NCBI GenBank assembly: GCA_945876865.1
Contig: CAMCPZ010000004.1
Location: 1-59,398 of the forward strand
Source: Bifidobacterium breve
GTDB taxonomy: Bacteria > Actinomycetota > Actinomycetes > Nanopelagicales > Nanopelagicaceae
Reading direction: 5' to 3'
Length of the DNA: 59,398 nt
A model generated the notes under the pieces. It did no database searches, had not been told where the DNA came from, and saw only the letters and a program-made list of their open reading frames with translations. The translations under genes and the position numbers were made by a program. Below are positions 51,905 to 59,398 of this stretch, one piece after another (within the stretch, counting starts at the first letter, position 1; every line of letters starts with the position of its first letter).

Positions 51905-52519
51905 TCAGAAATCAAACTTTTCGGCCTTTTCAGGGTCGGTTACTGCCAAAGCAACCTCCTTCATCGAGAGCCTGCGGTCCATCGCAGACCTCTGGATCCA
52001 GCTAAAGGCTTCTGGTTCACTCAAATCCATCGCCTTCATCAAGATGCCTTTGGCGCGGTCAATTATCTTTCTGGTCTCCAACCTTTCATATAAATCTGCA
52101 ACTTCTTCTCTTAAAGTCCGCATTTGAAGGTGCCTGCTCATAGCAATTTCGATTGCAGGCGTTAAGTCGCTAATACTAAATGGCTTTACTACATATGCCA
52201 TTACGCCAGCATCCCTAGCGCGCTCCACTAACTCCTTCTGACTAAATGCGGTGAGCATCAATACTGGTGAAATTTCAATTATTTCTTGGGCCGCTGAGAT
52301 TCCATCGAGCTCTGGCATTTTTACATCAAGGATTGCAAGATCTGGCTTTAACTCTTTTGCAAGAGTCACTGCCTCAACTCCGTTAGTTGCCTGGCCTACA
52401 ACTTCGTAACCAGCCTCGGTAAGCATTTCAACTAGGTCAAGACGAATTAGGGCTTCATCTTCGGCAACCAAAATTCTGGCTGGTCTATTTTCGGCCGTAT
52501 CTTTTAAATTCTTTGACAT
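51905..52519 (-). CDS. pdtaR: PdtaR-like response regulator with ANTAR domain
   Basis: Two-component response regulator that acts on RNA: phosphorylation lets the ANTAR domain bind paired hairpins in mRNA leaders and stop early termination. The 204-residue protein has a receiver domain with acidic pair EDE (about 20-22), phospho-acceptor Asp65 in AILDVKMPELDG and Lys in YVVKPF, then a coiled coil and the ANTAR helices (ETRKIIDRAKGILMKAMDLSEPEAFSWIQRSAMDRRLSM). The ATG is the family start. It lies one base after the tRNA gene and has no ribosome-binding site, so its mRNA must be leaderless after tRNA processing or be translated another way. Its sensor kinase is not in the window. Confidence 0.95.
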   Translation of the reverse strand: MSKNLKDTAENRPARILVAEDEALIRLDLVEMLTEAGYEVVGQATNGVEAVTLAKELKPDLAILDVKMPELDGISAAQEIIEISPVLMLTAFSQKELVERARDAGVMAYVVKPFSISDLTPAIEIAMSRHLQMRTLREEVADLYERLETRKIIDRAKGILMKAMDLSEPEAFSWIQRSAMDRRLSMKEVALAVTDPEKAEKFDF

Positions 52520-52520
52520 G

Positions 52521-52593
52521 TGCCTCGAGTCGGATTTGAACCGACACTGTGCGGATTTTGAGTCCGCCCTCTCTACCGTTGGAGTACCGAGGC
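52521..52593 (-). tRNA. tRNA with anticodon CAA (Leu), class I fold
   Basis: The minus strand folds into a 73-nt cloverleaf: acceptor GCCTCGG/TCGAGGC, D stem CTC/GAG, anticodon stem GCGGA/TCCGC with loop CTCAAAA (anticodon CAA, reads UUG), variable loop ACAGT, T arm GTCGG-TTCAAAT-CCGAC and discriminator A73. CCA is not encoded. The variable loop has five bases, whereas bacterial tRNA-Leu normally has a long variable arm. It lies between pyk (43 bases upstream) and pdtaR (one base downstream) on the same strand, so it is probably cut out of a pyk-pdtaR transcript or uses a promoter in the short gap. Confidence 0.9.
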
Positions 52594-52636
52594 AATTATT
52601 TCCTGAATTTTACTTAATTTACCTCCCCTACTTTAA

Positions 52637-54079
52637 CTACTTACGATATGCCGGAGCAATTCCTTCAACTGCATCGCCAACCCGGTGAACTCGCATAGCG
52701 TTGGTCGAACCCGGAATTCCGGGTGGTGAACCTGCAACGATAATTACGCTCTCGCCCTTAGACACGCGATTGGAATCAATAAGAATCCGGTCAACCTGGG
52801 CAACCATTTCATCAGTATGAGAAACCATCTGGGTAATCTTTGGTTCGATTCCCCAAGAGAGCGCCAACTGATTAAAGACTTCAATGGTTGGGGTTAACGC
52901 CATAATATTTATTGGAGAGCGAAGTCTCGACATCCGGCGTGCGGAATCACCGCTCTGAGTGAAGGCGACTAGATACTTTGCCCCGATGATTGCTCCAACC
53001 TCTGTTGCCGCCTTAGTGATTGCGCCACCTTTGGTTTTTGGATCATGCCGCAGCGCAGGAATTCGGTCCAACATAACTTCTTCAGTTCGTTCAATGATTC
53101 GGGCCATGGTTGTAACAGCTTCAATCGCGAATTCACCAATGCTAGTTTCGCCGGAGAGCATCAGAGCATCTGCCCCATCTAGAACCGCATTAGCGCAATC
53201 TGTTGCCTCGGCCCTAGTCGGCCTGGAATTTGTAATCATCGAATCAAGCATTTGTGTTGCCACGATTACCGGCTTGGCTGCCTCACGGGCGAGCATTACA
53301 CATTGCTTCTGAACTAGTGGGACTTCTTCGATTGGCATTTCAACACCGAGGTCTCCTCTTGCGACCATGATGCCGTCGAAGGCAGCAATAATTTCTTCTA
53401 AGTTATCAACAGCCTGCGGTTTCTCAATCTTTGCAATAACTGGGCGACGAATTCCCTCTTGATCCATAATCAAATGGACATCTTTAATATCTTTTGCGCT
53501 ACGAACAAATGAGAGCGCAATGAAATCAGCACCTGCTCGCAGTCCCCAGCGTAAATCTTCCTTATCTTTCTCTGACAGTGCCGGAACCGAAACCGCTACT
53601 CCCGGAAGATTGATTCCTTTGTTATTGCTCACAACGCCCGGTTCGATGCACTTTGTGATTACATCATTACCCTTAACTTCAAGAACTTCTACCGTAACTT
53701 TTCCATCGTCGATAAGAATTCGATCACCTGGCTTGCAATCGCCCGGAAGTCCTTTATAAGTTGTGCCAACCCGCTCCTTAGTCCCAGGAACTTCATCAGT
53801 AGTAATTGTAAAAATATCGCCGCGGGCCAGATCGTGTGGACCATCTTCAAATCTTGCTAGGCGAATTTTTGGGCCTTGCAGATCAACAAGTATCGCAACC
53901 GCTACACCAGCTTTAAGTGCCGCTGCCCGAACTGAATCAAGCCGGGCTTGATGTTCTGGATAGCCTCCGTGTGACAAATTAAGGCGCGCCATATTCATGC
54001 CGGCAGCAATTAACTCATCAACTTTTCCTGGTGCTTCAACAGCTGGTCCCATCGTGCAAACAATCTTTGCTCTACGCAT
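52637..54079 (-). CDS. pyk: Pyruvate kinase
   Basis: Makes pyruvate and ATP from phosphoenolpyruvate. The 480-residue protein starts MRRAKIVCTMGPAVEAP and has the substrate/metal motif VARGDLGVEMP near residue 240 and VATQMLDSMITN. The C-terminal domain holds a possible effector site. No strong Shine-Dalgarno sequence lies before the ATG (GAAAAA only); AT-rich sequence (TAAATAATTA) 20 to 30 bases upstream may be the promoter. Followed by the tRNA and pdtaR. Confidence 0.97.
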   Translation of the reverse strand: MRRAKIVCTMGPAVEAPGKVDELIAAGMNMARLNLSHGGYPEHQARLDSVRAAALKAGVAVAILVDLQGPKIRLARFEDGPHDLARGDIFTITTDEVPGTKERVGTTYKGLPGDCKPGDRILIDDGKVTVEVLEVKGNDVITKCIEPGVVSNNKGINLPGVAVSVPALSEKDKEDLRWGLRAGADFIALSFVRSAKDIKDVHLIMDQEGIRRPVIAKIEKPQAVDNLEEIIAAFDGIMVARGDLGVEMPIEEVPLVQKQCVMLAREAAKPVIVATQMLDSMITNSRPTRAEATDCANAVLDGADALMLSGETSIGEFAIEAVTTMARIIERTEEVMLDRIPALRHDPKTKGGAITKAATEVGAIIGAKYLVAFTQSGDSARRMSRLRSPINIMALTPTIEVFNQLALSWGIEPKITQMVSHTDEMVAQVDRILIDSNRVSKGESVIIVAGSPPGIPGSTNAMRVHRVGDAVEGIAPAYRK

Positions 54080-54129
54080 TTTTTCGAGACCGCTTTCTAA
54101 TTATTTACTTCATTATTTCGAGAAATCTA

Positions 54130-55587
54130 CTAGACCATCATTGGTCGAGCAGTTGGTTCGATTGGTGCAGGTAATTGGGTTTCACCAACTAAGAATTCAT
54201 CGACTGCTGCAGCGGCGCTACGACCTTCAGCAATTGCCCAAACAATCAGAGATTGTCCACGGCCAGCATCTCCAGCAACGTAAACACCTTCGACCGCAGT
54301 TGAATAACTGTCATCACGAATGATATTTCCACGATCGTCAAAGGCGACTTCAAGTTGCTTCAAAAGTTCGGACTTCTCTGGACCAACGAATCCCAGTGCT
54401 AGAAAGACTAAATCTGCCGGTAATTCTCTTTCAGAGCCTTCGACCTTGGTGAACTTGCCATCGATAAGTTCGGTTTCAACTAATTTGATGGCACGTAGAT
54501 TGCCCTTTCCATCGCCAAGAAACTCTTCGGTTGAAACTGCGAACATCCGCTCGCCCGCTTCTTCATGTGCACTACTTACTCGATAAATCATCGGATAAGT
54601 TGGCCACGGTTGAGAAGAAGGTCGCTCTTCAGTCGGCCTAGGCATAATTTCGAGTTGAGTAACGCTAGCTGCGCCTTGGCGAATAGCAGTTCCTAAGCAG
54701 TCTGCTCCGGTATCTCCGCCACCAAGAATTACCACGTGCTTTCCCTTGGCATTTATCTGTGGCTCGCCACTCAATTCGTTTAGTCCTTGCGCGTTACCCC
54801 AAGGTAAATACTCCATAGCTTGGTGAATACCTTGTAATTCGCGGCCTGGCACTTGTAGATCGCGCCAGTTTGTTGCTCCGACAGCAAGAACAATTGCATC
54901 GTATTTGGATTTAAGTTCGCTGCCAGTTATATCTACACCAACATTTATTCCACTTCTAAACCTTGTGCCTTCGGCTTCCATCTGTGAAATTCGTCGATCA
55001 AGAATTGACTTCTCCATTTTGAACTCTGGAATTCCGTAGCGCAGTAACCCACCTGGCTTTGCGCCCCTTTCATATACCGCCACAGTATGTCCGGCACGCG
55101 TTAATTGTTGCGCAGCCGCCAAGCCTGCTGGGCCCGAACCAATAACCGCAACAGTTTTACCAGTGAGACGTTCCGATGGAAGTGGGACAACTGAACCATT
55201 TGCGAATGCTTCTTCAATAGTGCGAAGTTCAACCTGCTTGATTGTTACTGCATCAGCATTAATCCCAACAACACATGCAGTTTCACAAGGAGCAGGACAG
55301 AGTCGCCCAGTGAATTCTGGAAAGTTATTGGTTGCATGCAGGCGATCAATGGCTTCGCGCATCTCGCCTCGCCAGATTAAGTCGTTCCACTCTGGGATCA
55401 AGTTCCCAAGTGGGCAACCTTGATGGCAGAACGGAATTCCGCAATCCATGCAACGTCCGGCTTGCTTCTTGAGAACAGATAAATCTTGTGGTTCGTAAAC
55501 TTCTTTCCAATCAAGAATTCGGACATCGACTGGTCTGCGCTTCGGTGTCTCTCTTGGAGTTGTTAGAAATCCCTTTGGATCAGCCAT
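54130..55587 (-). CDS. gltD: Glutamate synthase small (beta) subunit
   Basis: FAD/NADPH-dependent electron-input subunit of GOGAT. The 485-residue protein has the N-terminal [17 protein letters not shown] cysteine set for [4Fe-4S] clusters, the FAD motif [20 protein letters not shown], the NAD(P) motif [14 protein letters not shown], and the C-terminal [18 protein letters not shown]. It overlaps gltB by eight bases and lies 50 bases before pyk. Confidence 0.97.
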   Translation of the reverse strand: MADPKGFLTTPRETPKRRPVDVRILDWKEVYEPQDLSVLKKQAGRCMDCGIPFCHQGCPLGNLIPEWNDLIWRGEMREAIDRLHATNNFPEFTGRLCPAPCETACVVGINADAVTIKQVELRTIEEAFANGSVVPLPSERLTGKTVAVIGSGPAGLAAAQQLTRAGHTVAVYERGAKPGGLLRYGIPEFKMEKSILDRRISQMEAEGTRFRSGINVGVDITGSELKSKYDAIVLAVGATNWRDLQVPGRELQGIHQAMEYLPWGNAQGLNELSGEPQINAKGKHVVILGGGDTGADCLGTAIRQGAASVTQLEIMPRPTEERPSSQPWPTYPMIYRVSSAHEEAGERMFAVSTEEFLGDGKGNLRAIKLVETELIDGKFTKVEGSERELPADLVFLALGFVGPEKSELLKQLEVAFDDRGNIIRDDSYSTAVEGVYVAGDAGRGQSLIVWAIAEGRSAAAAVDEFLVGETQLPAPIEPTARPMMV

Positions 55588-58500
55588 TGACCGCCTCCAT
55601 AACTACCTTGTCGACTGGTAAACCTTCACGTTCTGCTCGATCCATTGCGGCAAGAACTCGGGCATAATCTCGCGGCATAATCATGGAGATTCGCTTCTTG
55701 CTCTCCTCCCAATTTTTCAACAATTGTGCGGCAACAACTGAGCCAGTTTCGGCTTCGAAGTTAGAGAGTAAATCTCTTACATAAATTTCTTGATCTATAG
55801 CCAGCGCCAATACATCTACTAATTCTGTATTAACTAGCGCAGCATCAAGATCTAATACGAATGCTCTTCCACCAGACATGCCAGCTGCAAAGTTACGACC
55901 AGTTCGACCAAGAACTAAGGCAATTCCGCCAGTCATGTATTCACAACCGTGATCGCCAATTCCTTCAACGACTGCAACTGCGCCAGAATTTCTCACGCAA
56001 AAACGCTCTCCCACCCGGCCTCGAATAAATATCTGACCAGAAGTAGCGCCGTAGCCAATTACATTTCCAGCGATAACATTTAATTCCGAAGCAAAAGTTG
56101 CTTTCTCATCTGGTCGGACAATTACTCGACCACCTGATAGGCCCTTTCCAACATAGTCATTCGCATCGCCATAAAGTCGCAGAGTTAGACCCTTAGGTAT
56201 GAATGCTCCGAAGGAGTTTCCGGCGGTTCCGTGGAAAGAGATATTCACAGTGTTATCTGGAAGGCCAGCACCACCAAACTTGCGAGTTATTTCAGAGCCC
56301 AACATTGTGCCAACCGTGCGGTTCACATTCTTAATCGGCATTTCAATATTTACGGATTCACCAGACTTGAGTGCTGGAGCTGCGAGTTCGATTAATTTAT
56401 TATCAAGTGCTTTAGCCAAGCCGTGATCTTGAGTAGTTGAATTTCTGCGAGGTGCATCAGTATCGAATACCGGTGCCTGCAACAGCGGCGCCAAGTCGAG
56501 ACCACTTGCCTTCCAATGTTTAATTGCTTTCTTGGTATCCAAGTATTCAACTTGTCCGATAGCTTCTTGCAGTGTTCTAAAGCCTAACTCTGCCAATATT
56601 TCACGAACTTCGTCTGCAATATATTCGAAGAAGGTTTCAACGAACTCCGGCTTACCATTGAACTTTGCGCGTAATTCTGGGTTCTGAGTTGCGACTCCTA
56701 CTGGGCAGGTATCAAGATGACAAACACGCATCATCACGCATCCAGATACAACAAGTGGCGCGGTAGCAAAACCAAATTCTTCGCCGCCCAACAGCGCTGC
56801 AATAACAATGTCACGTCCAGTTTTCATCTGGCCATCTACCTGAACAACAATGCGGTCGCGCAATCCATTTAGCATTAGGGTCTGTTGAGTTTCGGCAAGA
56901 CCTAACTCCCAAGGTGCGCCCGCATGCTTTAGTGATGTAAGTGGAGATGCTCCGGTTCCACCATCATGTCCAGAGATCAGAACCACATCGGCATGAGCTT
57001 TGCTTACGCCGGCCGCAACCGTTCCTACTCCGACTTCAGCAACCAACTTCACATGAACGCGGGCATTCTTATTCGCATTCTTTAGATCGTGGATAAGTTG
57101 GGCCAGATCCTCAATTGAATAAATATCGTGATGGGGTGGTGGCGAAATTAAACCAACACCGGGGGTTGAGTAACGAACCTTTGCAATCCATGGATAAACC
57201 TTGCCACCAGGAAGTTGTCCACCTTCGCCGGGCTTTGCTCCTTGCGCCATCTTTATCTGGATGTCATCGGCATTAACTAGATATTCACTAGTAACTCCAA
57301 ATCGCCCTGAAGCGACTTGTTTAATCGAAGATCTACGAGAATCGCCATTCGCTTCAAGCTTGTAGCGTTCTGGATCTTCCCCGCCCTCGCCAGTATTTGA
57401 TTTACCACCAAGACGATTCATGGCGATTGCAAGAGTCTCGTGCGCTTCTGCTGATATCGAACCATATGACATGGCTCCGGTAGAAAAGCGTTTGATGATA
57501 TCTGAGCGAGATTCAACTTCTTCAATTGGAATAGCCGGACGAACTCCAGTTTTGAATTCAAAGAGACCGCGAAGTGTCATCAATCGTTTTGATTGATCAT
57601 CTACTCGACTGGTGTAGCGCTTAAAAATGTCATATCGCTTATTGCGGGTTGCATGTTGCAACGCAAATACAGTTTCTGGGTCGAACAAATGTGGTTCGCC
57701 CTCGCGTCGCCATTGATATTCGCCACCGATCGGCAAGCGTTTTGTTCCAGGAATCTCGCCCCCTGGTGGATATGCGATGTGATGGCGGGCAATAGTTTCT
57801 TGAGCAATCATGTCGATTGATACGCCGCCAAGTTTTGAAGTCACGCCAACGAAATATTCATCAACTACTTCACGAGATAAACCAATGGCTTCAAATACTT
57901 GGGCACCGGTATATGAAGCTATTGTCGAAATGCCCATCTTTGACATAACTTTTAGAACACCTTTGCCAAGGGACTTAATTAAATTCGCAACAGCTTTCTC
58001 TGGAGTTATTCCAGTAATCACACCTTGACGAACTAAATCTTCGGCTGACTCCATTGCAAGATAAGGATTAATCGCTGCTGCACCGAAGCCGACAAGAAGT
58101 GCAACATGGTGAACCTCACGCACTTCTCCAGATTCAACAACTAGTCCAACCTTGGTGCGGGTTTTCTCGCGGATTAAATGATGATGAACCGCGGCAGTTA
58201 ATAAAAGTGATGGGATTGGTGCATCTTCGGCATCGCCATCACGATCTGACAGCACAATTATGTGCGCACCATCTTTGATTGCTTGGGAAACTTCTTGACG
58301 AATCTCGGTGATTCGATTGGCTAGCGCCTCGCCCCCACCTTGCACTGGAAAGAGGCCGCGAACAACATGCGCTGCAAAGCCTGGATGGTTTCCATCAGCA
58401 TTAACGTGAATCAACTTTGCGAGTTCGTCATTATCAATCACTGGGAAATCGAGAGCGATTTGACGACATGAAGCTGGTCCTGGATCAAGAAGATTAAACT

Positions 58501-59398
58501 CTGGACCCACGGTGCTCGATAAACTAGTGACTAATTCTTCTCGAATTGCATCCAGTGGCGGGTTGGTAACCTGTGCAAATAGCTGTGAGAAATAATCGTA
58601 AAGAAGTCTTGGCTTTGCAGATAGCGCAGCAATCGGCGAATCTGTTCCCATTGATCCAAGCGCCTCGCCACCAGATTTAGCCATTGGTGTCAAAATAATT
58701 CTGATCTCTTCTTCGGTATATCCGAATGCACGTTGGCGTCTCAGAACAGAAGAGTGTGGATAGACAATATGTTCGCGAGAAGGTAAATCTTCAAGGCGCA
58801 CAAGTCCGGCATGCAACCACTCGCCATAAGGAGCAGCGTTTGCAAGCGAATCTTTAATCTCGTCATCTTCGATGATTCGGCCAGCCTCGGTATCAACCAA
58901 GAACATACGTCCTGGCTTCAATCTGCCCTTGCTCTCAATTTCTCCTGGTTCAAAATCCAGAACACCAAATTCACTAGCAAGAACAACTAAGCCAGATTTA
59001 GTTATCCAGTAACGCGATGGACGTAATCCATTGCGATCTAGAACTGCGCCGATTTGTCTACCATCTGTGAATGTGATGCAAGCAGGTCCATCCCAAGGTT
59101 CCATAATGCTTGAGTGGAAGGCATAGAAATCTTTTCGGGACTGCGGCATAGTTGCATGGTTCTCCCAAGCTTCAGGAATCATCATCAAAACTGAATGCGG
59201 AAGTGAACGACCGCCCAGATAAAGGAGTTCTAGAACTTCATCAAAAGAACCAGAGTCGCTACTTGAGTCATCGACAATTGGAAATAATCTATTCAAATCT
59301 CCCGGAATTATTTCACTAGCCAATAGAGACTCACGTGCTCGCATCCAGTTGCGGTTTCCACGGACTGTATTTATCTCACCGTTATGTGCGATGAATCG
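55580..59398 (-). CDS. gltB: Glutamate synthase large (alpha) subunit, 5' end beyond window
   Basis: Uses glutamine and 2-oxoglutarate to make two glutamates. About 1270 of roughly 1500 residues are present. The frame is open to the right edge: the last 18 codons read [18 protein letters not shown], a conserved part of the glutaminase domain, so the first visible ATG (59344) is internal. In order there are the rest of the class II amidotransferase domain, the central domain, the FMN domain with [19 protein letters not shown] and the 3Fe-4S cysteines in [15 protein letters not shown], and the C-terminal beta-helix (GXXG repeats such as [13 protein letters not shown]). Operon with gltD. Confidence 0.97.
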   Translation of the reverse strand, partial: RFIAHNGEINTVRGNRNWMRARESLLASEIIPGDLNRLFPIVDDSSSDSGSFDEVLELLYLGGRSLPHSVLMMIPEAWENHATMPQSRKDFYAFHSSIMEPWDGPACITFTDGRQIGAVLDRNGLRPSRYWITKSGLVVLASEFGVLDFEPGEIESKGRLKPGRMFLVDTEAGRIIEDDEIKDSLANAAPYGEWLHAGLVRLEDLPSREHIVYPHSSVLRRQRAFGYTEEEIRIILTPMAKSGGEALGSMGTDSPIAALSAKPRLLYDYFSQLFAQVTNPPLDAIREELVTSLSSTVGPEFNLLDPGPASCRQIALDFPVIDNDELAKLIHVNADGNHPGFAAHVVRGLFPVQGGGEALANRITEIRQEVSQAIKDGAHIIVLSDRDGDAEDAPIPSLLLTAAVHHHLIREKTRTKVGLVVESGEVREVHHVALLVGFGAAAINPYLAMESAEDLVRQGVITGITPEKAVANLIKSLGKGVLKVMSKMGISTIASYTGAQVFEAIGLSREVVDEYFVGVTSKLGGVSIDMIAQETIARHHIAYPPGGEIPGTKRLPIGGEYQWRREGEPHLFDPETVFALQHATRNKRYDIFKRYTSRVDDQSKRLMTLRGLFEFKTGVRPAIPIEEVESRSDIIKRFSTGAMSYGSISAEAHETLAIAMNRLGGKSNTGEGGEDPERYKLEANGDSRRSSIKQVASGRFGVTSEYLVNADDIQIKMAQGAKPGEGGQLPGGKVYPWIAKVRYSTPGVGLISPPPHHDIYSIEDLAQLIHDLKNANKNARVHVKLVAEVGVGTVAAGVSKAHADVVLISGHDGGTGASPLTSLKHAGAPWELGLAETQQTLMLNGLRDRIVVQVDGQMKTGRDIVIAALLGGEEFGFATAPLVVSGCVMMRVCHLDTCPVGVATQNPELRAKFNGKPEFVETFFEYIADEVREILAELGFRTLQEAIGQVEYLDTKKAIKHWKASGLDLAPLLQAPVFDTDAPRRNSTTQDHGLAKALDNKLIELAAPALKSGESVNIEMPIKNVNRTVGTMLGSEITRKFGGAGLPDNTVNISFHGTAGNSFGAFIPKGLTLRLYGDANDYVGKGLSGGRVIVRPDEKATFASELNVIAGNVIGYGATSGQIFIRGRVGERFCVRNSGAVAVVEGIGDHGCEYMTGGIALVLGRTGRNFAAGMSGGRAFVLDLDAALVNTELVDVLALAIDQEIYVRDLLSNFEAETGSVVAAQLLKNWEESKKRISMIMPRDYARVLAAMDRAEREGLPVDKVVMEAVNG

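Overview
The window is about 59 kb of chromosome from a low-GC, strongly streamlined actinobacterium. The closest match I can suggest is the free-living freshwater acI group (Nanopelagicales type). Four things point there: the 16S fragment at the left edge has an actinobacterial 5' end; the window carries actinobacterial markers (RbpA, WhiA, a PdtaR-like ANTAR regulator, InhA-type FabI, DUF3099, SufR-led suf genes); gene order resembles Mycobacterium/Streptomyces; and base composition is AT-rich with almost no intergenic DNA. The lineage is an inference. I saw no mobile element, phage gene, CRISPR array or toxin-antitoxin pair. This is core genome.

Layout, left to right. 1-648: 5' end of a 16S rRNA gene (minus) with its leader and a strong promoter. 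649-6852: tyrS and an arginine cluster argC-B-D-R-H (minus) behind two tandem ARG boxes. 6858-12527: pheT, pheS, a SpoU-type rRNA methyltransferase, rplT, rpmI and infC (minus); infC appears to use a rare AUC start. 12528-14014: fabG-fabI. 14104-15135: a DUF3099 gene and a SURF1 gene (plus). 15085-23253: suf operon sufR-B-D-Rieske-C-S-U-T plus an ABC exporter (minus), with a SufR-type operator at its head. 23324-27807: ctaA, tkt, pgi (plus). 27812-34395: rbpA, secG, tpiA, pgk, gap, yvcK/whiA/rapZ (minus). 34408-43256: uvrC, uvrA, uvrB, coaE, rpsA (minus). 43407-46438: polA and a divergent thioesterase gene. 46504-51770: a branched-chain amino acid type ABC transporter livHMGF (plus) with its binding lipoprotein convergent to it. 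51905-59398: pdtaR-like regulator, a tRNA with anticodon CAA, pyk, gltD and a gltB that runs off the right edge (minus).

Together the genes describe an aerobic heterotroph. It has lower glycolysis (gap, pgk, tpiA, pyk), pgi and transketolase, heme A synthesis and SURF1 for an aa3-type oxidase, Suf Fe-S assembly, GOGAT nitrogen assimilation, part of arginine synthesis, nucleotide excision repair, and uptake of amino acids or similar small molecules.

The most interesting signals are regulatory and structural. (1) Many operon-leading genes show a TANNNT hexamer exactly six bases before the start codon, implying leaderless mRNAs. (2) A 14-bp CAAC-N6-GTTG palindrome sits on the probable sufR start. 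(3) Two ARG boxes are spaced 20 bp apart over a leaderless argC promoter. (4) infC lacks any ATG, GTG or TTG start for its N-terminal domain. (5) The Leu-anticodon tRNA has a class I fold, and its 3' end lies one base from the pdtaR start codon. (6) The LivH permease carries a secreted beta-sandwich-like domain at its N-terminus. (7) An ABC exporter is joined to the suf operon. I found no wholly new multi-gene system; items 5, 6 and 7 come closest to undescribed biology.
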